From Micavibrio aeruginosavorus (GTDB taxonomy: Bacteria; Pseudomonadota; Alphaproteobacteria; Micavibrionales; Micavibrionaceae), in contig QFQB01000012.1 in NCBI GenBank assembly GCA_003241475.1, positions 1 to 33,801 of the forward strand: 33,801 nt of DNA, read 5' to 3'. Shown here piece by piece: positions 24,801-31,324 of this stretch. How positions within the stretch are numbered: the stretch's first letter is position 1; each line of letters starts with the position of its first letter. Made by a program: the position numbers and the translations under genes. Below the pieces are notes generated by a model. The model made no database searches. It was not told where the DNA came from and saw nothing but the letters and a program-made list of their open reading frames with translations.

Positions 24801-25232
24801 ATGACCGCGCTTGCAGATTTGAATATCAACTTTCTAGCCTTCTTTGTTTCCGGCGTATTGGCCACGGCCTTGGGATGGGTCTGGTACCATCCGAAAATTC
24901 TGGGCGGCCGCTGGATGGAATTGCGCGGCGTGGACACCGTACGTCCGAAGACGACATCGCCGTTGCCGTACGTTGCTTCGTTCTTCTTGTGGATGCTGGC
25001 TGCATGCTTCTACGCTTTCCTCGCCGATTTCCTCGGCATCAACACCGCCGCCGGCTACTTCTGCCTGTCCTGCTTGCTCTGGGTGGCGTTCTCCATGCCG
25101 CCGACGCTGATGAGCGCGATGTACACGGGCTATCCGTTCGAAGCGATGGCGATTGACACGTCCTACCAGTTGGGCGGCTACTATCTGTTCGCCGCCGTTC
25201 ATATCGTCTTTCTCTACTTCCACTGGCTGTAG
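24801..25232 (+). CDS. small integral membrane protein, DUF1761-like
   Basis: A 143-residue membrane protein with four hydrophobic segments (about 10-28, 56-77, 83-103 and 122-141). The start INFLAFFVSGVLATALGWVWYHPKILGGRW (in parts: FFVSGVLATALGWVWYHP at about 14-31) resembles DUF1761 proteins, whose function is unknown. I chose the ATG at 24801 because AAGGAG (24786-24791) is 9 bases upstream; an ATG at 24794 in another frame is too close to that site. It lies 102 bases after sdhB and may be read through from the sdh operon or have its own promoter. A strong terminator follows. Confidence 0.82.
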   Translation: MTALADLNINFLAFFVSGVLATALGWVWYHPKILGGRWMELRGVDTVRPKTTSPLPYVASFFLWMLAACFYAFLADFLGINTAAGYFCLSCLLWVAFSMPPTLMSAMYTGYPFEAMAIDTSYQLGGYYLFAAVHIVFLYFHWL

Positions 25233-25248
25233 TATTTTTTAGAACAAC

Positions 25249-25277
25249 AAAAAGCCCGCATCGCGCGGGCTTTTTTT
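25249..25277. terminator. bidirectional intrinsic terminator between the DUF1761-like gene and nadC
   Basis: GCCCGC (25254-25259) pairs with GCGGGC (25265-25270), with AAAAA on the left and TTTTTTT on the right, so it works as a GC stem plus T-run in both directions. It separates two convergent genes; its right arm overlaps the nadC stop codon by two bases. Confidence 0.9.
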
Positions 25278-26130
25278 ATTCTTCGATGGGTTCGATATCG
25301 AGGCCCAGATCAAGGGCAGGGGCGGAATGCGTGAGCGCGCCCACGGAAATAATATGCACGCCCGTTTCGGCAATCGCTTTGACGCTCTCCAGCGTTACGC
25401 CGCCGGAGGCTTCGATGATGGCTGCGCCGTCGATGCGTTTCACGGCGGCTTCCATGTCTTTAAGGCTGAAATTATCCAGCATGATGATATCCGCGCCGCC
25501 GCCGTGCTGTAGCACCTCTTCGAGCTGGTCGAGATTGTCCACTTCGATTTCGATTTTCACCATATGGCCGGCGTTCGATTTCGCCATCTGCAGGGCGGGG
25601 TAGATGCCGCCCGCCAGCGCGATGTGGTTGTCTTTGATGAGGATCGCATCGTCCAATCCGAAACGGTGGTTCATCCCGCCGCCCAGACGCACGGCCTGTT
25701 TTTCCAGCGCGCGAAGAAGGGGCGTGGTTTTGCGCGTGTCGGCGATCTTCGCGCCGGTATCTTGAACCGCATCCACATAGTGTTTTGTAAGCGTGGCAAT
25801 GCCGGACAGGCGCTGCATGAAATTGAGCGCCGTGCGCTCCGCCGTTAAAATCGCGCGCGCAGAGCCTGTGATGATGGCGATGTCTTCTCCGGCTTTGACA
25901 TCTTCGCCGTCGGATTTAAGCAATTCAATCTCGCAGTCGGGGTCCGTGATGGTGAACGCGGCCAATCCGGCAATGATGCCCGCCAGACGTCCGCCTTTGC
26001 GCGCATTGACAACGGCGCGCGCTTCTTTGTCCAGCGGCACCGTGCATTCGGTGGTGATGTCGTGGCCGTGGCCCAGATCCTCTTTAAGCGCGGCGCGGAC
26101 GATGTCTTCGATGTGAAGGGCGGAGATCAT
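25276..26130 (-). CDS. nadC: nicotinate-nucleotide pyrophosphorylase (quinolinate phosphoribosyltransferase)
   Basis: Turns quinolinate and PRPP into nicotinate mononucleotide, the step after NadA in NAD synthesis. The 284-residue protein starts MISALHIEDIVRAALKEDLG and contains GHDITTE, LNFMQRLSGIAT, DTRKTTPLLRALEKQAV, GGGMNHRFGL and DAILIKDNHI, then EIEVDNLDQLEE and IEASGGVT. The usual KTTPGLR reads KTTPLLR, a Gly to Leu change. I chose the ATG at 26130 because it forms a one-base TAATG overlap with the nadA stop; the same frame is open far upstream, inside nadA, but that part is meaningless. No nadB lies beside it. Confidence 0.96.
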   Translation of the reverse strand: MISALHIEDIVRAALKEDLGHGHDITTECTVPLDKEARAVVNARKGGRLAGIIAGLAAFTITDPDCEIELLKSDGEDVKAGEDIAIITGSARAILTAERTALNFMQRLSGIATLTKHYVDAVQDTGAKIADTRKTTPLLRALEKQAVRLGGGMNHRFGLDDAILIKDNHIALAGGIYPALQMAKSNAGHMVKIEIEVDNLDQLEEVLQHGGGADIIMLDNFSLKDMEAAVKRIDGAAIIEASGGVTLESVKAIAETGVHIISVGALTHSAPALDLGLDIEPIEE

Positions 26131-27128
26131 TATTTGCTCATCTCCAGCATGCGTTCGATGGGAAGGCGCGCGCGGCCGGCGATCGCCGCATCGACGAAAA
26201 TCTCGCCCGTTTCGTTTTGCAGACACTCCAGAATTTTCGGCAGCGTAATCTTCTTCATGTGCGGGCAAAGCTGGCACGGGCGCACCAGTTGCATTTCCGG
26301 ATGCGCGGCTTGGATATTGTCGGACATCGAACATTCGGTAATCAGCATAACCTTGGCCGGTTTGTCTTTTTCCACGAACTCGATCATCTGTTGCGTCGAG
26401 CCCGCAAAATCGCTGGCCGCAATTACTTCGGGCGGGCATTCGGGGTGGGCGATCACGACAACGCCCGGATATTTCACGCGCATGGCGGCAATTTCTTCAG
26501 GCGTGAATTTTTCATGCACCATGCAGGATCCGGCCCATGTCAGAATCTTTTTGCTAGTCTTGGTCTGCGTATAGGCGGCAAGATACTGGTCGGGCACCAT
26601 CAGAACGGTGTCTTCGCTCATCGCATTGATGATTTTCACGGCATTGCCCGATGTCACGCAGATATCGCTCTCGGCTTTGACGTCTGCGGATGTGTTCACA
26701 TACGTGGCAATCGGCACGCCCGGATATTTCTCGCGCAACAACTTGATGTCGGCGGCGGTGATGGATTCAGCCAAAGAACATCCGGCCTTCATGTCGGGGA
26801 TCAAAACCTTTTTGTCCATGCAAAGGATTTTCGATGTCTCGGCCATGAAGTGCACGCCGCACTGAACGATGATGTCGGCTTGCGTTTTCGCGGCTTCACG
26901 CGCAAGGGCGAGGGAGTCTCCCACAATGTCGGCCACGCCATGGAAAATATCCGGCGTCATGTAATTGTGCGCGAGGATGACCGCATTCTTTTCTTTTTTC
27001 AGGCGGTTGATCTCGACGATATACGGCGCCATCGATTGAAAATACGTCTCGTCATACTGGTCTTTCAGCATGTTCCAGACAGGGGCGGTAGCGCGGGCGA
27101 CATCGTCCGTATAGGCAAGGTTTGTCAT
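26130..27128 (-). CDS. nadA: quinolinate synthase A
   Basis: [4Fe-4S] enzyme that condenses iminoaspartate with dihydroxyacetone phosphate to quinolinate. The 332-residue protein has the three expected cluster cysteines: C90 in VQCGVHFMAET, C202 in AGSCMVHEKF, and one in VRPCQLCPHMK near the C-terminus. VILAHNYMTPDI (50-61), YVNTSADVKAESD (143-155) and HPECPPEV also match the family. It lies 40 bases downstream of msrA and overlaps nadC by one base, so msrA-nadA-nadC is probably one transcript. An iminoaspartate source (NadB or aspartate dehydrogenase) must be elsewhere. Confidence 0.97.
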   Translation of the reverse strand: MTNLAYTDDVARATAPVWNMLKDQYDETYFQSMAPYIVEINRLKKEKNAVILAHNYMTPDIFHGVADIVGDSLALAREAAKTQADIIVQCGVHFMAETSKILCMDKKVLIPDMKAGCSLAESITAADIKLLREKYPGVPIATYVNTSADVKAESDICVTSGNAVKIINAMSEDTVLMVPDQYLAAYTQTKTSKKILTWAGSCMVHEKFTPEEIAAMRVKYPGVVVIAHPECPPEVIAASDFAGSTQQMIEFVEKDKPAKVMLITECSMSDNIQAAHPEMQLVRPCQLCPHMKKITLPKILECLQNETGEIFVDAAIAGRARLPIERMLEMSK

Positions 27129-27168
27129 GGCGTTCTTTTACAGAAAGCGTGCTTGTATTGCAACGTTC

Positions 27169-27717
27169 CTATCGCCCTTCCTTGGCCCATTTTTGCATTT
27201 TATAGAGCATGTTGGGGTGCTGAACGCCCTGTTTGCCCTCATATTTCTCGTAATATTGCTGGTGGTATTCCTCGGCGGGCCAGAAAGGCCCTTGCGGCTC
27301 CAGCGTTGTGACAATGGGCTTTTTCCAGCGCCCGCCCGCGCTCACATCGGCGATGGCCTTTTGCGCCTGTTCTTTCTGGTCTTCATCGGCGTAGAAAATG
27401 GCCGATCTGTATTGCGTGCCGCGGTCCACGCCCTGACCGTTCAAATCGGTCGGATCATGGGCCAATTCAAGGAAATGCATCAAAAGCGCGCGGTAGGTGA
27501 TGATCTTGGGATCGTAATAAATTTCGACCGCCTCCGCATGGCCCGTGCGTCCCGTGCAGACATCCTGATAACTCGGGTTTTTGGTCAGGCCGCCTTCATA
27601 TCCCGCGCGGGTGAACAAAACGCCGTCCAATCTGCGGAATTCCGATTCGACGCACCAGAAACATCCCGCCGCAAACGTGGCATAGGGTGCTTGGGGAGGG
27701 ACGTTTTCGTTGCTCAT
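27169..27717 (-). CDS. msrA: peptide methionine-S-sulfoxide reductase
   Basis: Repairs oxidised methionine (S-form) in proteins or free. The 182-residue protein has the catalytic FAAGCFWCVE (Cys19), GYEGGLTKNPSYQDVCTGRTGHAEAVEI (in parts: GYEGG at about 39-43 and GRTGHAEAV at about 56-64), and VDRGTQYRSAIFY. There is no signal peptide, so it is cytoplasmic. It is divergent from the transporter at 27780, with 62 bases between the starts, and leads into nadA. A cytoplasmic MsrB partner is not in this window; the MsrB-like protein at 20664 is exported and lacks its catalytic cysteine. Confidence 0.96.
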   Translation of the reverse strand: MSNENVPPQAPYATFAAGCFWCVESEFRRLDGVLFTRAGYEGGLTKNPSYQDVCTGRTGHAEAVEIYYDPKIITYRALLMHFLELAHDPTDLNGQGVDRGTQYRSAIFYADEDQKEQAQKAIADVSAGGRWKKPIVTTLEPQGPFWPAEEYHQQYYEKYEGKQGVQHPNMLYKMQKWAKEGR

Positions 27718-27779
27718 GCGTATGTTTCCTTCGCGAACCGTTTACTCTAATATGGGGCCGACAAGGAGTCTTTCAAGGA

Positions 27780-29096
27780 ATGAGCCAACCAGAAATCACC
27801 GACGATGTGAGTCCCGAACTCGCCCCGCGCGGCGCGAAGAAATCCATTTTTGCGTGGTGCGTTTACGACTGGGCCAACAGCGCGTTCGCCACCGTCATCA
27901 TCACCTTCGTCTATAGCGTTTTTTTCTCGCGCAACATGGTCGGCGACGAAACGCAAGGCGGCGCATGGTGGAGCTATGCCATCGCCGTCTCCGGTATATT
28001 CATCGCCATTCTCGGCCCGTTCTTCGGCGCGGTGGCGGACCACTCGGGCGCGCGCAAACGCTGGGTGTTCGGTTTGTCGATGCTGTGTATCGTGCCCAGC
28101 GCGCTTCTCTGGTTCGGCCAGCCCGTGGCAGGACCGGCAAATATATTCTTTGTTCTTGCGCTCGTCGTGATCGCCAATATCGGCTATGAGCTTTCAAGCG
28201 TCTTCTACAACGCCATGCTCACGCATATCGCACCGCGCCATTTGATCGGTCGCGTCTCCGGCTGGGGCTGGGGCGTGGGCTATCTGGGCGGCTTGGCGGC
28301 ATTAGCCATCGCGCTGTTCGGCTTGATCGGCTTTGGCGATATGGAGCCGTGGTTCGGCATTTCCGGCATGAACGATGCGAGCGTGCGCGCAACAGGCCCG
28401 CTCACGGCAATCTGGTTTTTCGTGTTCATGATTCCGATGCTGATCTGGACGCATGACGTGGAGCGCAAGCCCATGCGCACGCGCGATGCCATGCTGTTGG
28501 GCTTGAAACAGCTTGGCCGCACGATCCGCGAAGTCAAGCATCACAAAAACCTCGTACAGTTTCTGGTGGCGAGCGCGATCTATCGCGACGGGCTCAACAC
28601 GCTCTTTACCGTCGGCGGCATTTACGCGGCGGGCGTTTATAAAATGGACTATATCGAGATTTTGTTCTTCGCCATCGGCTTGAACGTGACGGCGGGTCTG
28701 GGCGCGTTTTTGTTCGCGCATCTTGACGACAAAATCGGATCGAAATTTACGGTTACGATTTCCCTGATTGGTTTGATTATCACGGGCGCGGCTGTGTTGA
28801 TGACTGACGATAAGCTTGTCTTTACGGGCCTTGCACTGGCGCTGGGATTGTTCATGGGGCCTGCGCAGGCGGCCTCGCGCACGCTGGCGGGGCGTCTCGC
28901 GCCGCGCGGCATGGTCACGCAGACCTACGGTCTTTACGCCTTCACCGGAAAATCGGTGGCCTTCATGGGGCCGTTGGCGTATGGCGCGGCGACGCATTTC
29001 TACAATAATCAATCGGCCGGCATGTTCACCATCGTGCTGTTCTGGATTTTGGGTTTGGGTCTTTTGAGCCTCGTGGAGGAAAAGCGTGAGGATTGA
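27780..29096 (+). CDS. UMF1 (Atg22-like) family MFS transporter
   Basis: Integral membrane transporter with about 12 spans; substrate unknown. The hallmark of the UMF1 group is IFAWCVYDWANSAFATVI (about residues 19-36), followed by FSRNM and a first cytoplasmic loop DHSGARKRWVFG. The 438-residue length fits. I chose the ATG at 27780 because AAGGAG (27762-27767) lies 12 bases upstream and the sequence from there is the normal family start; the frame is open to an ATG at 27687, inside msrA on the other strand. The next gene overlaps its end by 11 bases, so the two are co-expressed. Some relatives sit near peptidoglycan genes, which suits an amidase neighbour, but no substrate can be named. Confidence 0.9.
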   Translation: MSQPEITDDVSPELAPRGAKKSIFAWCVYDWANSAFATVIITFVYSVFFSRNMVGDETQGGAWWSYAIAVSGIFIAILGPFFGAVADHSGARKRWVFGLSMLCIVPSALLWFGQPVAGPANIFFVLALVVIANIGYELSSVFYNAMLTHIAPRHLIGRVSGWGWGVGYLGGLAALAIALFGLIGFGDMEPWFGISGMNDASVRATGPLTAIWFFVFMIPMLIWTHDVERKPMRTRDAMLLGLKQLGRTIREVKHHKNLVQFLVASAIYRDGLNTLFTVGGIYAAGVYKMDYIEILFFAIGLNVTAGLGAFLFAHLDDKIGSKFTVTISLIGLIITGAAVLMTDDKLVFTGLALALGLFMGPAQAASRTLAGRLAPRGMVTQTYGLYAFTGKSVAFMGPLAYGAATHFYNNQSAGMFTIVLFWILGLGLLSLVEEKRED

Positions 29097-29796
29097 GGAG
29101 TTTCGCTCGCCCAATCATGATGATCGCAAGGGCGTCACGCCGTCGTTGATTATCTTACATTATACGGGCATGCAAACCGCGCTCGAAGCGGTCAAGCGTC
29201 TGTCCGATCCCGAAAGCAAAGTCTCTGCGCATTACACCATCGACGAAGACGGATCGGTTTACGTGCATGTCGATGAAGAATTGCGCGCATGGCATGCGGG
29301 CCATTCGTTCTGGCAAGGAGAGATGGATATCAACGCACATTCCATCGGTATTGAAATCGTCAATCCGGGGCATGAATGGGGCTATCGCCCGTTCACAGGC
29401 GCGCAGATGAAATCATTGGTGCCTTTGTGCAAGGAAATCATCGGGCGATACAACATTGAACCTGACGCCATCCTCGCGCACTCCGATGTCGCGCCCGCGC
29501 GAAAGCAAGACCCCGGCGAATATTTTCCGTGGCACGAACTGGCCAAACACGGGGTAGGGGCATGGCCTGTTCCGTCCGATGAAGACGCCGTCAAATCAAA
29601 GGGCATGGATATCGGCCGCGCCTTGCAGGACTTCGGCTATGATCCGCGCGTGAAATCGCGCGATCTATTAACGGCTTTTCAACGCCACTACGTGCCCGAA
29701 GCCTTTGCCAACGGCCATGCGGGGGAGGTGGATACGCTCACGCGGACCCGGCTTTATGCGCTTCTGGCTGGACATTGGCTTGAACCAACCGAATAA
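29086..29796 (+). CDS. N-acetylmuramoyl-L-alanine amidase (Amidase_2, AmpD/AmiD-like)
   Basis: Zinc amidase that removes the peptide from muramic acid or anhydromuropeptides. The 236-residue protein has the first zinc His in LIILHYTGM, the core SAHYTIDEDGSVYVHVDE, NAHSIGIEIVNPG, and AHSDVAPARKQDPGEYFPW with the second His and the Lys/Asp pair. A C-terminal helical region (about 165-235) looks like a peptidoglycan-binding domain, as in AmiD. No signal peptide is visible, so a cytoplasmic recycling role (AmpD-like) is likely. It starts at a GTG inside the 3' end of the transporter gene, 5 bases after GGAGGA. The rnpB promoter overlaps its last codons. Confidence 0.92.
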   Translation: MRIEEFRSPNHDDRKGVTPSLIILHYTGMQTALEAVKRLSDPESKVSAHYTIDEDGSVYVHVDEELRAWHAGHSFWQGEMDINAHSIGIEIVNPGHEWGYRPFTGAQMKSLVPLCKEIIGRYNIEPDAILAHSDVAPARKQDPGEYFPWHELAKHGVGAWPVPSDEDAVKSKGMDIGRALQDFGYDPRVKSRDLLTAFQRHYVPEAFANGHAGEVDTLTRTRLYALLAGHWLEPTE

Positions 29797-29807
29797 TCTG
29801 TGATACA
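29780..29807 (+). promoter_or_regulatory. candidate rnpB promoter
   Basis: TTGAAC (29780-29785), a 16-base spacer and GATACA (29802-29807) lie at the right distance before the RNase P RNA 5' end near 29814. The -35 box is within the amidase gene. The -10 match is only moderate, so this is inferred from the position as much as from the sequence. Confidence 0.4.
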
Positions 29808-29813
29808 ACGCCC

Positions 29814-30200
29814 GCTGGCCGGAAGGCCGGACGGCCGCTTGCCGCAAGGCGGGAGGAAAGTCCGGGCTTCATGGAAACAGGATGCCGGGTAACGCCCGGG
29901 CGGGGCAACCCGACGGATCAGTGCAACAGAAAACAAACCGCCGATGGCCAAAGTTTTATAGCTTGGGCACAGGTAAGGGCGAAACGGTGCGGTAAGAGCG
30001 CACCGCGGACCTGGCAACAGGAACGGCAAGGCAAACCCCATCCGAAGCAAGACCAAATAGGGGCGGCATATATCGTGTTTCCGCGATGTCGCCCGGGTAG
30101 GTTGCTAAAGGCCTTTGGTAACAAAGGAACGAGAGGAATGGTCGTCGAAGCTCCGCAAGGGGTGGAACAGAACCCGGCTTATAGGCCCTCCGGCCATAAA
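29814..30200 (+). ncRNA. rnpB: RNase P RNA (bacterial type A)
   Basis: Catalytic RNA that trims the 5' leader of tRNA precursors. The universally conserved parts appear in order: GAGGAAAGTCCGGGC (about 29852), the CAACAGAAA segment (about 29923), GGTAAGAGCGCACC (29990s), AGACCAAATAGGGG (about 30050), and ACAGAACCCGGCTTATAG (30169-30185). The end arms pair as helix P1: TGGCCGG (29816-29822) with CCGGCCA (30190-30196). The ends are estimated from this helix. It has its own promoter-like site and a terminator. Confidence 0.95.
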
Positions 30201-30201
30201 T

Positions 30202-30238
30202 AAACCGCCCCGGCTACACGCTTGGGGCGGTTTGTTTA
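30202..30238 (+). terminator. intrinsic terminator of rnpB
   Basis: AAACCGCCCC (30202-30211) pairs over 10 bp with GGGGCGGTTT (30224-30233) around a 12-base loop, followed by GTTTA. It lies directly after the RNase P RNA. The A-rich left flank may let it also act on minus-strand transcripts from the small gene at 30285. Confidence 0.85.
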
Positions 30239-30284
30239 TAAGGCACAACGCTTTGGTCAAGCGGTTGTTTCTTCTTTGGATTTC

Positions 30285-30428
30285 TTAGGCCAGGTTAATG
30301 AAACCGGCTTTATGAAACAAGGACAGGGCTTTGTCGAGTTGAGCCGATTCATACGCAGAGAACGCAATGGTTCCAAGGTACAGTCCGCCACTCACGGCAA
30401 GCGCCATGACAGTCAAGATCATTAGCAT
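30285..30428 (-). CDS. 47-residue single-span membrane protein
   Basis: A small gene with a good ribosome site, GGGGAG, seven bases before the ATG at 30428. The protein starts directly with a hydrophobic helix (residues 1-24, MLMILTVMALAVSGGLYLGT and on), followed by a short amphipathic tail, SAYESAQLDKALSLFHKAGF, and ends INLA. It is unlike any small protein I can name. The frame is open further upstream, but those residues show no coding character. It lies alone between rnpB and the division cluster, transcribed away from mraZ. The ribosome site, start and clean topology make it a plausible real gene. Confidence 0.5.
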   Translation of the reverse strand: MLMILTVMALAVSGGLYLGTIAFSAYESAQLDKALSLFHKAGFINLA

Positions 30429-30521
30429 AGTTATACTCCCCACACACAGGATAGTTGGTCGTTCACACGGGCATATGATTACCATAACGTATATTAGTCT
30501 GTCCAGTCTTTTTTCATAAAA

Positions 30522-30567
30522 ATATGCAAAAAATGAAAAACGGCCCTGCATGGAGCGCGGGGCAGGG
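30522..30567 (-). terminator. terminator-like hairpin on the minus strand without an assigned gene
   Basis: On the minus strand GC-rich 6-base arms (30567-30562 and 30549-30544, CCCTGC and GCAGGG) enclose a 12-base loop and are followed by CCGTTTTTCATTTTTTG. No gene ends here, so it would stop a transcript starting between here and mraZ, possibly a small RNA, or protect the small gene at 30285 from read-through. Confidence 0.3.
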
Positions 30568-30672
30568 ACATTTTCTGTCGCAAGTCCACGATTTTTAATA
30601 ACCAATCCTTTGTTTTGATTATGTTATTTAAAGGGATCACAACCATGTTAACAAATGACGAACAAACAGAGT

Positions 30673-30681
30673 TTATCCACA
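30673..30681 (+). promoter_or_regulatory. perfect DnaA box upstream of mraZ
   Basis: TTATCCACA matches the DnaA consensus TTATNCACA exactly. Two weaker relatives follow on the other strand at 30697-30705 (TGTGTATGG) and 30710-30718 (TGTGGAAAT), each with two mismatches. One perfect 9-mer is not rare by chance, but its place about 60 bases before the mraZ operator is notable. Confidence 0.4.
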
Positions 30682-30730
30682 GTATGAGTATTTTCTTGTG
30701 TATGGACCTGTGGAAATCCCTGAAGATGCG

Positions 30731-30759
30731 TTGTGGCCCACAAAATCCCATGCTATCCC
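30731..30759 (+). promoter_or_regulatory. candidate mraZ promoter with extended -10
   Basis: TTGTGG (30731-30736), a 17-base spacer and TATCCC (30754-30759), preceded by the extended -10 element TGC at 30751-30753. Start of transcription would be near 30766, inside the MraZ-box array, which would suit repression by MraZ. The -10 is only half consensus. Confidence 0.4.
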
Positions 30760-30780
30760 ATAAATATCCATGCTATACCA
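30737..30780 (-). promoter_or_regulatory. MraZ operator: five TGG(G) boxes at exact 10-bp spacing
   Basis: CCA trinucleotides end at 30740, 30750, 30760, 30770 and 30780; the first three are CCCA, the others TCCA and ACCA. On the minus strand this reads as TGG boxes with a 10-base period (TGGTA, TGGAT, TGGGA, TGGGA, TGGGC). MraZ in other bacteria binds TGGGN direct repeats spaced by five bases, the same 10-bp period, upstream of its own gene. Here there are five boxes, three of them perfect. Confidence 0.8.
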
Positions 30781-30868
30781 TTAAGGAGCGGCACTGGTTT
30801 CTGGTTCTGGTTTTTCCAGCCCTTCACATTCGGGTTTTTTATTCGCAACGGGGAATTCGCGCGCGTCT

Positions 30869-31324
30869 ATGGCACTGTTTCTGTCAACGCATATCAACAA
30901 GGTCGACAAGAAGGGGCGGGTATCCGTTCCGGCTCAGTTTCGCGACCAGTTGGCGGGCGAACAGTTCAACGGCATCGTCCTTTTCCGATCCAACACACAG
31001 CCTGCGCTCGAAGGTTTTTCATGGTCCTACATGCAGGAGATTTCCCGCCGTCTTGAAAACTTCGATCTGTTTTCGGAAGAGCAGGACGATCTCGCCATGA
31101 CGATGTTCGGCGATTCCGTGCAGCTCTCGTTCGACGGCGAAGGGCGCATCGTTCTGCCTGTTGAATTGATGGAATTTGCAGGCGTGGTCGAAAAGGCCGC
31201 CTTCGTTGGTCTTGGCAACAAGTTCCAGATCTGGGACGCCGACATTCTGGCCAAGCGCCGCGAAGACGCGCGCCGCAATATCCGCGAAAAAGGCCTGACC
31301 TTGCCGAAGGGGGATGTGCAATGA
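30869..31324 (+). CDS. mraZ: transcriptional regulator MraZ
   Basis: DNA-binding repressor of the division and cell-wall cluster. The 151-residue protein has two AbrB/SpoVT-like halves, each with the family loop: DKKGRVSVPAQFR (about 13-25) and DGEGRIVLPVELME (about 89-102). Its own operator lies at 30737-30780. The ATG at 30869 matches where the family begins (MALFLSTHINKVD), but its ribosome site is weak: GGGGAA with a 13-base spacer. A strong AAGGAG at 30783-30788 lies 5 bases before an in-frame CTG at 30794, which would add 25 residues with no family match; I treat this as unlikely. The last bases overlap rsmH in ATGA. Confidence 0.96.
   Translation: MALFLSTHINKVDKKGRVSVPAQFRDQLAGEQFNGIVLFRSNTQPALEGFSWSYMQEISRRLENFDLFSEEQDDLAMTMFGDSVQLSFDGEGRIVLPVELMEFAGVVEKAAFVGLGNKFQIWDADILAKRREDARRNIREKGLTLPKGDVQ

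Larger units (their letters stand above)
30429..30868. other. 440-base intergenic region upstream of the division cluster
   Basis: No convincing gene lies here. The left half (30429-30640) is AT-rich and contains a terminator-like hairpin for the minus strand. The middle contains a DnaA box (30673-30681). Bases 30731-30780 hold a promoter-like pair and five MraZ-type boxes. Bases 30781-30868 form the mraZ leader, with an unused-looking strong ribosome site (AAGGAG at 30783-30788) and CTGG/CCAG repeats. A plus-strand frame from about 30615 has no good support, since it would run through the operator and into mraZ. Confidence 0.7.

Noticed and set aside
26131..26439. N-terminal extension of nadC by about 100 codons
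   Set aside because: It overlaps nadA in another frame, has no family similarity, and the ATG at 26130 gives the normal NadC start.
26217..27311. A 364-codon plus-strand open frame opposite nadA
   Set aside because: nadA is certain on the other strand; this frame has no ribosome site or recognisable motif.
29754..30203. Several open frames on both strands across 29754-30203
   Set aside because: This stretch is RNase P RNA, shown by its conserved core sequences and the pairing of its ends.
30660..30870. Chromosomal replication origin
   Set aside because: Only one perfect DnaA box is present, with no cluster of boxes and no typical origin neighbours such as dnaA, hemE or parAB.
30615..31100. 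A 161-codon plus-strand frame starting in the mraZ upstream region
   Set aside because: It would run through the MraZ operator and into mraZ in another frame; the residues after the first 40 are only translated operator and shadow sequence.
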